Source: Flammeovirga sp. OC4 (GTDB taxonomy: Bacteria; Bacteroidota; Bacteroidia; Cytophagales; Flammeovirgaceae). From it: 64,000 bases of DNA. The notes under the pieces are model-generated. The model did no database searches. It was given only the letters and a program-made list of their open reading frames with translations, and was not told the DNA's origin. Positions 1-9,091 of this stretch are shown here, in pieces (position 1 is the stretch's first letter; each line of letters opens with the position of its first letter). The position numbers and the translations under genes were made by a program. Location of the stretch: contig NZ_JTAM01000004.1 in the NCBI RefSeq assembly GCF_000812565.1, forward strand, positions 215,526-279,525. The letters run 5' to 3'.

Positions 1-223
1 CAGCAAAATTATGATGATGAATATCAATGGGTTCTTCCACGGTAGTCCAACACTCCTCCCTTCTTTCTTGATGCAATGCAATTCGCTCATTGTGCTCCTC
101 ATCCCATTTCTTAGAAGTCGCCAAGTAAATAGGCGAGTCAGATAACTCTAACGTTATTTTTTCAGCAAAAGCACTCTTTCCTGAACGTTGACCTCCTGTG
201 ACAAAATGAATATTAGCTTTCAT
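1..223 (-). CDS. cobU: Adenosylcobinamide kinase / guanylyltransferase, partial (N-terminal part)
   Basis: Only the first 74 codons lie in the window; the gene runs off the left edge. The translation opens MKANIHFVTGGQRSGKSAFA, the P-loop (GGQRSGKS) found at the extreme N-terminus of CobU/CobP. These enzymes phosphorylate adenosylcobinamide and then transfer GMP to it, giving AdoCbi-GDP during nucleotide-loop assembly. It starts 3 bases after the chelatase gene and is the last visible member of the riboswitch-led operon. The family is clear from the P-loop, the start position and the context; the guanylyltransferase active site cannot be checked because the rest is missing. Confidence 0.85.
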   Translation of the reverse strand, partial: MKANIHFVTGGQRSGKSAFAEKITLELSDSPIYLATSKKWDEEHNERIALHQERREECWTTVEEPIDIHHHNFA

Positions 224-226
224 GAT

Positions 227-1825
227 TTAAAGGGATAATTTTTGATAATTGCCTCTTAAACGATCGGCTAAATCTTGCATAATGCCTAATTTCACTACGC
301 CCGTTTCCGCATCGACTAAAGTCAAGTGATCTACTTTTTTACAATGGAATTGATAGCTTGAAATAATGTCTTCAATGGCAGTTTCAGCACAAAAACGTCC
401 ATCAGAGACAATCACTAACTCCGTTTCTGACAAATCGAAGCCCACCAACATGCTTTTTATTTTTTTCAAAGCGGCGATGATGTTCGTCTTTCCTCCCGTC
501 TGCAATTGCTGAATTTTTTCTGTCACAAAACCGACGTTAGAGGTTTCCTGTACTAACACTTCCGCTTCATTTTGAAAAAGAGAAATCAATGAAAAATGCA
601 CATCCGATGATTCGTACTTTTCTATCATCTTCTGAACCGCTCCTTTGGCATAAACAATCACTTGATCTTTGATCATAGAACCACTTGAATCCAAAATAAA
701 GATGACCTGCTTTTTTGTTGGTTCTACTTTAGATTTTTTGATGACTTCGAAAGTATCAGTGGCTAAATATTGACTCACTGTTTTTCGAGTATCTGTGGAA
801 GATTTTATTCCATTCTGATGGATGATTTGCTTATTACTTTCCTTAAAAGACTGTTGTAGTACGACCTCTTTCTCTGGAATTACAGATTCAAATTGATTGG
901 GAGGTGTTTCTTCTTTTGAGTTTTCAGGTTGCTCCTTTTGTTCTTCTTGAGGTGGAGGGTTTTGAGGTGGTTCTTGATTTGGAGGAGTTTGATTTTTACG
1001 ATGCAAAAGCACAAATTCCTGAATCGCTTTCACATCCTCTTTGGTGACTTTCTTTCTATTTTGAAATGCCACATACGCCCTTGCCGTTTTGACTAATAAA
1101 ATATCTGCTCTTAAACCTTCTACCGCATGATCAATGGCGAGCTGAGAACAATATCCTAAAACATCACTTTCTAATTCAATGCTTGATAGTCTTTCTTGTG
1201 CTGAAATTATTTGATTAAAAAGTTGTTTCTGCTCCTTATCAAAACCTTCAAAAAATGCTTTCGGATCGTCATCAAAAGCCAAGCGGTGTTGTACTATTTT
1301 TGTCCTTTCCTCTAATGAAGTTGGCGTTTTCACCTCTACCGAAAGACCAAAACGATCTTTTAATTGAGGACGCAAATCTCCTTCTTCTGGATTCATGGAG
1401 CCGATCAAACAAAAACGACTCTTCAACTTTCTTGAAATTCCCTCTCTTTCCAAATGATAACTTCCCGTTGCGGAAGCATCCAATAGCACATCCATCAGAT
1501 AATCATTCAAAAGATTGATTTCATCGATATATAAAAACCCTTGATGCGCTTGTGATAGCAAACCATGTTGGACTTCTTCTTTTTTATCATTGATGAGCTT
1601 TTCCAAATTGATATGTCCCAAAACTCTGTCTTCAGAAGCACCAATCGGCAAGTTGACAAATGGCTTTTGCATCAAATCAGACAGTGAACGGATCAAAGTA
1701 GTCTTGCCCGTTCCTTTATCGCCAACGGCTAAAACTCCACCCAAAGTGGGATCGATGATATTAAGAATAAGTGCCAACTTAAACGATTCCTGACCGATGA
1801 TGGCTGTAAAAGGGAAATTGTTCAT
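227..1825 (-). CDS. ChlI-ChlD-type fused chelatase subunit (AAA+ ATPase plus VWA domain)
   Basis: This is about 532 residues from the chosen start. The open frame extends 25 codons further upstream, but ATG at 1825 overlaps the upstream stop as TAATG and begins directly with the family-like MNNFPFTAIIGQE. The N-terminal half is a ChlI/BchI-type AAA+ ATPase with Walker A GDKGTGKT (residues 35-42) and Walker B FLYIDEINLL (about 97-106). A Pro/Gln/Glu-rich linker follows (about 278-315). The C-terminal half is a VWA domain with the MIDAS motif DSSGS (about 379-383). So motor and co-motor parts of a metal chelatase are in one chain. In a cobalamin operon it most likely drives a CobN-type cobaltochelatase rather than a magnesium chelatase. 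No CobN is in the window, so that partner is inferred. Confidence 0.85.
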   Translation of the reverse strand: MNNFPFTAIIGQESFKLALILNIIDPTLGGVLAVGDKGTGKTTLIRSLSDLMQKPFVNLPIGASEDRVLGHINLEKLINDKKEEVQHGLLSQAHQGFLYIDEINLLNDYLMDVLLDASATGSYHLEREGISRKLKSRFCLIGSMNPEEGDLRPQLKDRFGLSVEVKTPTSLEERTKIVQHRLAFDDDPKAFFEGFDKEQKQLFNQIISAQERLSSIELESDVLGYCSQLAIDHAVEGLRADILLVKTARAYVAFQNRKKVTKEDVKAIQEFVLLHRKNQTPPNQEPPQNPPPQEEQKEQPENSKEETPPNQFESVIPEKEVVLQQSFKESNKQIIHQNGIKSSTDTRKTVSQYLATDTFEVIKKSKVEPTKKQVIFILDSSGSMIKDQVIVYAKGAVQKMIEKYESSDVHFSLISLFQNEAEVLVQETSNVGFVTEKIQQLQTGGKTNIIAALKKIKSMLVGFDLSETELVIVSDGRFCAETAIEDIISSYQFHCKKVDHLTLVDAETGVVKLGIMQDLADRLRGNYQKLSL

Positions 1826-2538
1826 TAAGCAAAAATTGAATTGTAAATCCAGTATGATCCGATGACGATTGAGGCTACTCCTGCGAGTCCGTTCATCCAC
1901 TTAAAAATGGCGATGTTTTTTTCTATAAACCGACTTAAAACCGTCAATAAAGTATAGCTGTAAATGCCCATCGCTAAGATGATACCTACAGATTCTACCA
2001 ATAGAATTAATACGGCATCCCACATTGTAGCAGAACTTAAAATCAAAGCGGAAGTCAAAGCTCCACCTGTCCCCGCCAATCCATGAAGCATTCCTACCCA
2101 AAATGAGCGGTTCATAGGATTCATGGCGATTTCTTCCCCTTGCTTTCCATGAAGGTGAATCGGGTTCGTATCTAAATGATCATGCTCTTCGATCCTTTTA
2201 TGATCCTGCATCATATCATTGATCTTGTGGTTTCTTTTGATGGCCACAATACCCAACCAAATCATGATCGGACCTACTGACATTTCTGCCCAACTTGATA
2301 AATCATGGACAAAAACTTCTGCTGTACTTTTGAACAGCAAGGCAATTCCACCTAACAAAATCAGGGTCACTGAATGTCCTAAAGCCCATTGTGAAGCTTT
2401 GAATACATTTTTAAAAGAGGCTCTTTCTTTTTTGATTGCGTTTTCGGTAGCTAGTACGGATACTGCTGTCACGTGATCCGGCTCGAAGGAGTGTAATACC
2501 CCTGCCATTAATGGTCGAATGAAACTTGCTCCTGTCAT
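1825..2538 (-). CDS. Nickel/cobalt permease with HX4DH motif (NiCoT/UreH-like)
   Basis: A 237-residue polytopic membrane protein with about six hydrophobic segments. Near the N-terminus it has HSFEPDH, matching the HX4DH signature of the NiCoT/RcnA/UreH group of nickel-cobalt transporters. A second region with alternating small residues and HGLAGTGGAL (about 148-157) resembles a second conserved segment of the same group. A His-rich loop lies between (DHKRIEEHDHLDTNPIHLH, about 112-130), plausibly metal-sensing or metal-gathering. Lying between cbiD and the chelatase gene, it most likely supplies cobalt for corrin synthesis. Direction and substrate are inferred. It overlaps the chelatase start by one base and begins 2 bases after cbiD ends. 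Confidence 0.8.
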   Translation of the reverse strand: MTGASFIRPLMAGVLHSFEPDHVTAVSVLATENAIKKERASFKNVFKASQWALGHSVTLILLGGIALLFKSTAEVFVHDLSSWAEMSVGPIMIWLGIVAIKRNHKINDMMQDHKRIEEHDHLDTNPIHLHGKQGEEIAMNPMNRSFWVGMLHGLAGTGGALTSALILSSATMWDAVLILLVESVGIILAMGIYSYTLLTVLSRFIEKNIAIFKWMNGLAGVASIVIGSYWIYNSIFA

Positions 2539-2540
2539 AA

Positions 2541-3626
2541 TTATTTTAGTTTAATAAAATCACCCTCTTTGCCGATGAGGTAGATAGTGAGTTTGGTTTG
2601 TTGAATAATAGATTTAGTGGATTGATAACATTTTTGGAGTAGTAACTGATAGAATAATTCCTCTTCGGTAAATGGAAAAATTTCTACAAGTCTACTCGCC
2701 ATATTTAATTGAAGAATTGCTTCTTGTTGTTCTTTTGAATACCCGCCTTCTTGGGCGATGGATTGAATAAATTCTTTGTTCCAACTGGAAACACAACTGT
2801 GCGTATCGGTTTGTCCTTCTGCCAACTTCACCGCTTTTCCCAACATAATTCCGATGGTCACTGCTCTGATCGGTGCACTTTGAATTTTGCGAAGCGTATC
2901 ACCAATCCAGTTTCCATAATGGATATAGGCTTGCTCCGAAAAATCAGGAAATAGTGCTCTGAGGTATTTCTCACTTCTCGCTCCTGAGTTGATCACGAGT
3001 TCATCAATTCCATTGGCCACGGCCACATCGACGCCTTGCTCAATACTTGCGATATAGGAGGAGGCTGAATAAGGTTTTACAATGCCTGAGGTGCCTAAAA
3101 TGGAAAGGCCGTTCATGATCCCTACTCGCTCATTTAGGGTCTTCTTGGCGAGCTTTTTTCCATTCACCACATAAACAGTGACTGCTACTCCCATTTCCAA
3201 ATCATAATCATGCAAAAGTTTTTGTAAAGCATCGGTGATCATTTTCCTTGGAACAGGATTAATCGCCGGTTCTCCTACTCCCAATTGCAAACCGGGAAGT
3301 GTGACTGTTCCCACACCATCGCCTGCTATAAATTGGATTTCCTGCTCTTCAATCAGCTGTAATTCACAACCTATCTCGGCACCGTTGGTCACATCAGGAT
3401 CGTCACCTGCATCTTTGATGACACTGCATTTTGCGGAGCTAAAAGAATACTCGCAGTGGTGAACAGGTATAGACAATATTTTCCCTATCGGTAAATGTAC
3501 TTCTACCGCTTCCTGTTTTTGTTGAAAAATGATCGCCTTTAAGCCTGCCTTTGCGGCAGCCGTGGCTGAGGTTCCTGTTGTAAAACCTTCTTTCAACTCA
3601 CCTTCTGGAACTTTCTTTAAACCCAT
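2541..3626 (-). CDS. cbiD: Cobalt-precorrin-5B C1-methyltransferase
   Basis: The 361-residue protein carries the CbiD N-terminal signature GFTTGTSATAAAKAGL (about 14-29) and the downstream DAGDDPDVTNG (about 71-81) and GVGTVTLPGL blocks. CbiD methylates C-1 of cobalt-precorrin-5B using S-adenosylmethionine and is diagnostic of the early-cobalt, oxygen-independent corrin pathway. Length is normal for the family. It is separated from cbiJ upstream by 268 bases that hold a copy of repeat family C, the only large break inside the otherwise tightly packed operon. Confidence 0.93.
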   Translation of the reverse strand: MGLKKVPEGELKEGFTTGTSATAAAKAGLKAIIFQQKQEAVEVHLPIGKILSIPVHHCEYSFSSAKCSVIKDAGDDPDVTNGAEIGCELQLIEEQEIQFIAGDGVGTVTLPGLQLGVGEPAINPVPRKMITDALQKLLHDYDLEMGVAVTVYVVNGKKLAKKTLNERVGIMNGLSILGTSGIVKPYSASSYIASIEQGVDVAVANGIDELVINSGARSEKYLRALFPDFSEQAYIHYGNWIGDTLRKIQSAPIRAVTIGIMLGKAVKLAEGQTDTHSCVSSWNKEFIQSIAQEGGYSKEQQEAILQLNMASRLVEIFPFTEEELFYQLLLQKCYQSTKSIIQQTKLTIYLIGKEGDFIKLK

Positions 3627-3684
3627 GTTTTATCTTTAAAATGTTACCCGATTCCCCCTTCTCCCTACTTCCAATTTTTCTTCT

Positions 3685-3866
3685 TCTTCATTTTTTCCAT
3701 TGATGAAAAAACGAAGCAAAAAAATCTAGGCTGTGAAGTCAAAAGCTAAATTTCACTCCTTTCGCCTCAATGATTTTAAACTCGCTGCGCTCAAACAACA
3801 AAATCATTTTTAACGGCTCATTTCATGAAATTCTTAACGCTTTTCCCTTCAATGCCGTAAGAAAGG
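3685..3866. repeat. Intergenic repeat family C, copy 1
   Basis: This element fills the 268-base gap between cbiJ and cbiD. The segment from about 3686 to 3755 is almost base-for-base the same as 13368-13437. It contains a hairpin (TTCATTTTTTC, loop, GAAAAAACGAA) and a second hairpin with arms ATGATTTT and AAAATCAT around the core ACTCGCTGCGCTCAAAC. It ends near TTCTTAACGCTTTTCCCTTC, also shared with copy 2. No coding potential was seen. Confidence 0.8.
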
Positions 3867-3894
3867 CAGACGTCCTGCGAACAAATAGCATTTA

Positions 3895-4656
3895 TTAAAA
3901 ACCATTTTGTTCTAATTTATTTTCGAGTTCTTGAACTGTGTAAACCACCTGAAAGGAAGCTGGTATTTTTGGTTCTCGAATAATGATGATCGGAATTCCA
4001 CAAGTTTGTGAAGCATCAATTTTAGTTTGAAGAAAACCGCTTGCTCCACTTTCCTTGGTCATCACTACATCAATTCCTTTTTCTTTAATCAAAGACTCTT
4101 CTAACTCCTGCTCTTGATTAGGCATTGAGAGAATCAAATCTTCTTTAGGAAAACCTGTTTTTTCAGCAATCTCTTTGGAAGATTCCCTTGGCAAAATTCT
4201 AAAAATAGATGGATGCTGTTTCCACCATTTCTCAAACTTCTCAATGGTCTGTACCCCTGTTAGTGCCAACAACTTTTTCCCTTGAAATCGATCAAAAAGC
4301 AAGGTTTCGGCATCTTTATAATCTTCCGCCCAAAGTATTCCGTTTTCTCCCTCTAGCTGTATTGGCTTTCTTCCAAATCGGATGACTGGAAGCTCATTTT
4401 TAAGAGCAATGGAAGCTATCGTTTGATGCAATATTTCTGCAAATGGATGAGCCGCATCAATGATCATTGAAATTTTATTTTCATGGATAAATGCATCCAT
4501 TTGTTCTTGATCCAATGCACCCGAATGATATTTCATGTACGCACTCTCCTCTACCTCCACTTTTGTTTTCGTAGAGTAAATAAATGACTGTTGACGTCTT
4601 TCAAGACATTCCATCACTTTTTTGCCTTCCGTTGTTCCTCCAAAAACCAATACCAT
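3895..4656 (-). CDS. cbiJ: Cobalt-precorrin-6A reductase
   Basis: From the start chosen (MVLVFGGTTEGKKVMECLE) the protein is about 253 residues, the usual size for CbiJ/CobK. The open frame extends 18 codons upstream, but ATG at 4656 lies 2 bases after the stop of the preceding fusion gene and places the Rossmann-like FGGTTEG at the N-terminus, as in the family. The enzyme reduces the macrocycle of (cobalt-)precorrin-6A with a nicotinamide cofactor. Typical internal blocks are DAAHPFAE (about 86-93) and ALTGVQTIEKF. It is the last gene before the repeat-filled gap in front of cbiD. Confidence 0.88.
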   Translation of the reverse strand: MVLVFGGTTEGKKVMECLERRQQSFIYSTKTKVEVEESAYMKYHSGALDQEQMDAFIHENKISMIIDAAHPFAEILHQTIASIALKNELPVIRFGRKPIQLEGENGILWAEDYKDAETLLFDRFQGKKLLALTGVQTIEKFEKWWKQHPSIFRILPRESSKEIAEKTGFPKEDLILSMPNQEQELEESLIKEKGIDVVMTKESGASGFLQTKIDASQTCGIPIIIIREPKIPASFQVVYTVQELENKLEQNGF

Positions 4657-4658
4657 GC

Positions 4659-6503
4659 TTATGCTTCTTTTACGACGAACTTTTTGTTGGTTCTGAAGAT
4701 ATGTTGCCAATCAGGGCTGTATAATTGAGAGCGATTTTTTCTAGCTCCAATTGCCTTTCCGACTACAATCAATACCGTTCTTGTTTTCTTGCTGTCTTTG
4801 ACGATTTGAGCGAGGTCTTTTAATTGACCTTGATAAACTTCCTCGTCTCTCCAAGTCAATCGGTACATCACGGCCACTGGCGTGTTTTCATCAAAATGAT
4901 TTAATAACTGTGCTTGAACTTTCTTGGCAATTCCGGCACTGAGGAACAAGCACATTGTCGCGTTGGTCTTGGCAAATGCTTCCACACTTTCTTTGGGTGG
5001 CATTGGTGTTTTTCCTTCTCCACGCGTCAACACAATCGACTGCACTACTTCAGGAATGGTAAATTCTGATTTTAAAACCGCCGCCGCCGCACTAAATGCA
5101 GAGATACCCGGAACGATGAAATACTCCATTCCCAATTCATCAAAAATGGTCATCTGTTCCTGGATCGCTCCGTAAAGTGATGGGTCACCGCTGTGCAATC
5201 TCACTACCGAATTTCCTTTCTTATATTGATCAAACATTAAAGTGATCTGCTCCTCCAATGTCATCATCGCTGAGTTACGAACAATTGCACCTTCTTTACA
5301 CCAACTGATCATTTCCTCTGGCACCAAACTTCCTGCATACAATACGCAGTCTGCTTCTTCCAAATACTGCTTGCCTTTTACAGTAATCAATTCCTCATCA
5401 CCCGGACCTGCACCAATAATGGCTACGGCAGATCTTCTCTCAAAGTCCTTGATTAATGCGATCGAATAGGTAAACTTATCGTCGTTTTCTAGGTGTACTT
5501 TTGTTTTTTCCACCAATACTTTGTCTTGCTTGGAAAGTAACATGGCTGAAGATTCAGAAACGCCATCCACTCCTATTTTGGATTGTACCATCTCACTTGG
5601 ATTCGGCACTTTTACTTCATCAATTTCCTCTTTTGAGAAAGTAGAAAATGGTAAATAGTATTTTTTGGAAAGGTCGAGGTAAGCACTTTGCTGGGCTTTG
5701 ATATCAATAGATCCAAACGTTTTCAAGGCTGAAAAAGCAATCTTCTGCTCTTCTAATTCCGCCTTTAATCGTGCTTCAAAAAGAGGAAAATCTAAGGTCT
5801 TCGAACAACCCGAACCTAAGGCCAATACTTTAGGTCTGTAGTAGAGAGATGGTAGATTGAAATCGTAAATTTTATATGTCACCGCGATCAATAACTCAAA
5901 CTTCTCTGCATCGATTTCTTCTGCATCATAAAATACCGTCACAAACTCGGGAAGGTTTTTCTCTAAGTAAGCTGTGCCTTTGTCCTTTACATCCAACAAT
6001 AATGCTGTAGGCTGATTATTGACAAATAAGCTGATCAAATGATTTAAAGGCTGATCTGTTTCTACCGTCCAATCATAAGTTTGGCTCAGCGTATCCAACG
6101 CCCATATTTCTTGTAAATCACTCGATGTACTGATGATAGCTTTTCCTCCTACCACTTGAGCGATTTTCTCCGCAAATTGATTGGCTCCACCTTGATGTCC
6201 TGAAAGGACCGACTGAATATTTTTGCCGTGATCATCAACACAAACCACCGCAGGATCTGTTGCTTTTGTTTCGATAAATGGAGCAATCAAACGCACACAA
6301 ATACCCAATGCACTGACAAAGCAGATACCATCTAGTTTATGGAAATAGTCGTTTAGATAATCATTTAAGGAGGCCACAACAGATACATTTTCGTTTTCTG
6401 TTGTTCGAGTAGTGACCACTAAAGATTTTGGGAATTCTTTCTGGAGAATAAGCGCCTGTGCTAATCCTCTATCAGTAGTGGCTATTATAGCTATTTTTTT
6501 CAT
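4659..6503 (-). CDS. CbiG-CbiF fusion: cobalt-precorrin-5A hydrolase / cobalt-precorrin-4 C11-methyltransferase
   Basis: A 614-residue two-enzyme protein. Residues 1 to about 330 are CbiG: the N-terminal block with GICVRLIAPF and LSGHQGGANQFA (100-111), and the C-terminal block with LALGSGCSK and GVDGVSESSAMLLS. CbiG opens the delta-lactone of cobalt-precorrin-5A and releases acetaldehyde. From about residue 358 a complete CbiF/CobM methyltransferase follows: AIIGAGPGDEELITVKG, LHSGDPSLYGA and PGISAFSAAAAVL. The two halves catalyse consecutive steps, so fusion may channel the intermediate. The ATG overlaps the upstream stop by 4 bases. CbiG again marks the anaerobic-type route. Confidence 0.92.
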   Translation of the reverse strand: MKKIAIIATTDRGLAQALILQKEFPKSLVVTTRTTENENVSVVASLNDYLNDYFHKLDGICFVSALGICVRLIAPFIETKATDPAVVCVDDHGKNIQSVLSGHQGGANQFAEKIAQVVGGKAIISTSSDLQEIWALDTLSQTYDWTVETDQPLNHLISLFVNNQPTALLLDVKDKGTAYLEKNLPEFVTVFYDAEEIDAEKFELLIAVTYKIYDFNLPSLYYRPKVLALGSGCSKTLDFPLFEARLKAELEEQKIAFSALKTFGSIDIKAQQSAYLDLSKKYYLPFSTFSKEEIDEVKVPNPSEMVQSKIGVDGVSESSAMLLSKQDKVLVEKTKVHLENDDKFTYSIALIKDFERRSAVAIIGAGPGDEELITVKGKQYLEEADCVLYAGSLVPEEMISWCKEGAIVRNSAMMTLEEQITLMFDQYKKGNSVVRLHSGDPSLYGAIQEQMTIFDELGMEYFIVPGISAFSAAAAVLKSEFTIPEVVQSIVLTRGEGKTPMPPKESVEAFAKTNATMCLFLSAGIAKKVQAQLLNHFDENTPVAVMYRLTWRDEEVYQGQLKDLAQIVKDSKKTRTVLIVVGKAIGARKNRSQLYSPDWQHIFRTNKKFVVKEA

Positions 6504-7717
6504 TTAAAATTCTTTTTTGCGACCAATAGATGTATCGTATTGTGGTCATTGAGACTCATTTTAATCGGCTCTGCTACGGTATAATTCAATGTGAGACAAA
6601 CTTTTTGGAAGGTCTCATAAGATTTCTCTAATACCGTATTCATCACCATCAAACCATTAGGAAGTAAAACAGAATTCAGTTTATGAATCATCTCTTCTAA
6701 TCGGTTGCCATGACCTCCAATAAACACGACATCTGGAGGCGTAATTTTTTGTATATCTTCTTCAAAGAAATCATCAATACTTACCACTATACCCGGGCAA
6801 TGATGACGCTTTGTATTGTTGTCTATGATTTCTCCGCATTCTGTTCTTTTCTCAAAAGCGAAAACTTGCAATGACGGATAGTTCAGCTGAGCTTCAATGG
6901 CAATGGAACCTGTGCAACTTCCCACATCCCAAAAGCACTTCTTATCCCACAATTCCAATGCTTGAAGTGTCAAAGAACGAATGGGCTGTTTGGTCATCAT
7001 TCCCGGTCTGCCTTCCAAGGTTTGGAAAGTACTATCTGCAATACTTCGGGGAGGAACAAAGTCAGAGGTCTTCATCAGAATTACACAATTCAGCAATTGG
7101 TAATCGGCAATTTCACTCGCTTCTCCCAAGGTGAATTGACGAACTCTTTCTTGCTCTCCATCCAATTCTTCACCGACATAGACGGTATAATTTGGATAGC
7201 CATAAGTGAGTAATCGCTGTGCAATATGCTGTGGCGAATGCTCCTTGTCCGTCAAGATTCCTATCATCTTTTCACCCTGCATCAAGCAAACATCCAAAGG
7301 TTTCCAAGTACGTCTGCCATGTAATGAAATGCTTTTCAAATCGCTGTAATTCAAAGAGGCTTTGTGTGCCAATCGTTGAATAGAATTGAAATACGGCAAT
7401 ACTTCTAGTTCGGCAGAGGGTAAAAGTCTTTTCAGCGTATTGCCAAAACCAAAAAATAATGGATCGCCCGAAGCGAAGATCACTACCTTTTGCTCTTTCG
7501 TTTGATACTGATGAATGACGTCCTGCATTTTACCCGAAATCTCAATCCATTCATGATTTTCAGGCAAATGCTTTTTCACCAATTGATAATGCCTCTTTCC
7601 ACCAGAAAAAACAGTATGATGGTGTATCAACTGTTTTACCTCAGCGTTCAGTTGCACTTCAGAATGATTGCCAATTCCGATGATGTAGAAGTCTATATGT
7701 TTGTTTTCTTGTGTCAA
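6500..7717 (-). CDS. CbiE-CbiT fusion (CobL-like): precorrin C5,C15-methyltransferase and decarboxylase
   Basis: 405 residues in two parts. The N-terminal CbiE half has the tetrapyrrole methylase look: IIGIGNHSEVQL, SGGKRHYQLV and FASGDPLFFGFG. The C-terminal CbiT half is a class I SAM methyltransferase with WDVGSCTGSIAIEA, where GSCTGS is the SAM-binding glycine motif, and DVVFIGGHGNRL. Together they methylate C-5 and C-15 and decarboxylate the C-12 acetate. The layout matches CobL of aerobic bacteria, but the neighbours are anaerobic-type. It starts 3 bases after the preceding gene's stop and overlaps the next gene by 4 bases. Confidence 0.92.
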   Translation of the reverse strand: MTQENKHIDFYIIGIGNHSEVQLNAEVKQLIHHHTVFSGGKRHYQLVKKHLPENHEWIEISGKMQDVIHQYQTKEQKVVIFASGDPLFFGFGNTLKRLLPSAELEVLPYFNSIQRLAHKASLNYSDLKSISLHGRRTWKPLDVCLMQGEKMIGILTDKEHSPQHIAQRLLTYGYPNYTVYVGEELDGEQERVRQFTLGEASEIADYQLLNCVILMKTSDFVPPRSIADSTFQTLEGRPGMMTKQPIRSLTLQALELWDKKCFWDVGSCTGSIAIEAQLNYPSLQVFAFEKRTECGEIIDNNTKRHHCPGIVVSIDDFFEEDIQKITPPDVVFIGGHGNRLEEMIHKLNSVLLPNGLMVMNTVLEKSYETFQKVCLTLNYTVAEPIKMSLNDHNTIHLLVAKKNFK

Positions 7718-7720
7718 GAC

Positions 7721-9091
7721 TTAGAAATAGTTTTCAGATTCTTGAAGCGTGAAACAAGCATTGACCAAAGCGGCAGCAATATTACTTCCACCTCTGTTGC
7801 CATTTAATACAATCCACTCGGCATTTTTCACTTGTACCAACTGTTCTTTGGATTCAATGACATTGACAAAACCTACCGGAACGCCAATGATCCCTGCCGG
7901 TTGGAAATCAGGATTTTCTCTCAACTGATCTGTCAATTCAAACAAAGCTGTTGGCGCATTTCCTACCACAAACAAAGCATTCGGATACATAGCAATTGCT
8001 CTTTTTATCCCTGCTTGAGAACGCGTCAGACCTTCTTCTTCTGCCAAAAGGAGTGTCTCTTCATCATTCAAAAGACAAACAACTTGATTGCCGTATTCCT
8101 TTGTATATTTTTTTGTAATACCGGCTTGCACCATCGTTACATCCGTCACAATTGTCCCACCGTTTTGAAGGTATTTTGATAAAGACTTGACCGCTCTTGA
8201 TGAGGCTTCATAATGCACATGATCATCGATTACCCCCGTGGTATGAATCAAGCGTGTAATCGCCCATTTATCTTCTACTGAATGCTCTAAATCTTGTAAT
8301 TGCTCTGTGACAATACGGAAACTTTCTTGTTGGATTTCCTGTCCCGTTTGTGGTTTTCTATTCAAATACCCTCGAGGTGTCACTAAGTGATCTTTAAACT
8401 GGAAAGTCTGCGAATTACCAATCATCACTAAAGAGAACATATCCACCATTTCTACATCAAAAGTCCCTAAGGTCTGAATTGTGATTTTCTCTTCAGGGCG
8501 TGTCACTTGACGAATAATCGCTACAGGTGTGCTCGGGTCACGTTCTTCTAAAAAGATTTTTTTCAAACGCTCCAACTGCCAATATCTTTTCTTGCTTTTG
8601 GGGTTATATAAACTACAAACAAAATCACCTACAGCTGCCGCTCGGATACGCTTTTCAATCACTTGCCAAGGCGTCATTAAATCTGATAAGGAAATACAGC
8701 AGAAGTCGTGTCCCAATGGAGCTCCCAACTTACTTCCTGCCGCTAAAAATGCAGAAACACCCGGCAAGGTTTCCAACTCAATTTCGGCCTCTTTTTCTAA
8801 AGAAGCCACTTGATAAACAATGGCAGCCATGGAGTAAATACTCGCATCTCCCGACCCAATCACAAATACATGTTGGTTCTTTTTGGCTTCCTCAATTGCT
8901 ACAATTGCTCGCTCCTCTTCTTTCCCCAAAGGCATGGCAATTTTTACTGCACCTTCTTTCAGATAGTCTTCACAAAATTGAAAGTAATAGTCATAACCAA
9001 TCACTACATCTGCTTTTTGCAGTGCATTGACCACTACCGGTAATATATAGTCTTTGTGTCCAGGTCCTAAACCTGCTACTGTAATTTTCAT
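7721..9091 (-). CDS. CbiH-CbiC fusion: precorrin-3B C17-methyltransferase / precorrin-8X methylmutase
   Basis: 456 residues. The N-terminal ~245 residues are a CbiH/CobJ methyltransferase with AGLGPGHKDYILP, IGSGDASIYSMA and LPGVSAFLAAGSKLGAP; it methylates C-17 with ring contraction. The C-terminal ~200 residues are CbiC/CobH, with IHTTGVIDDHVHYEASS, TDVTMVQAGI and VPVGFVNVIESK. This isomerase moves a methyl group from C-11 to C-12. The two reactions are not consecutive, unlike the CbiG-CbiF pair. The gene overlaps the stop of the upstream gene by 4 bases (ATGA). Confidence 0.92.
   Translation of the reverse strand: MKITVAGLGPGHKDYILPVVVNALQKADVVIGYDYYFQFCEDYLKEGAVKIAMPLGKEEERAIVAIEEAKKNQHVFVIGSGDASIYSMAAIVYQVASLEKEAEIELETLPGVSAFLAAGSKLGAPLGHDFCCISLSDLMTPWQVIEKRIRAAAVGDFVCSLYNPKSKKRYWQLERLKKIFLEERDPSTPVAIIRQVTRPEEKITIQTLGTFDVEMVDMFSLVMIGNSQTFQFKDHLVTPRGYLNRKPQTGQEIQQESFRIVTEQLQDLEHSVEDKWAITRLIHTTGVIDDHVHYEASSRAVKSLSKYLQNGGTIVTDVTMVQAGITKKYTKEYGNQVVCLLNDEETLLLAEEEGLTRSQAGIKRAIAMYPNALFVVGNAPTALFELTDQLRENPDFQPAGIIGVPVGFVNVIESKEQLVQVKNAEWIVLNGNRGGSNIAAALVNACFTLQESENYF

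Noticed and set aside
227..1825. Photosynthetic magnesium chelatase subunit
   Set aside because: The ChlI/ChlD fold is right, but all neighbours make cobalamin and no bacteriochlorophyll genes are present, so a cobalt-related chelatase role is more likely.
1826..1900. Longer N-terminus for the ChlI/ChlD gene (ATG at 1900)
   Set aside because: The extra 25 residues overlap the permease gene and have no family similarity; ATG at 1825 overlaps the stop as TAATG and starts the conserved domain.
3685..3866. An insertion sequence inside the cob operon
   Set aside because: No transposase frame, no target duplication seen, and the same short element occurs in two further intergenic sites, so it is a structured repeat.
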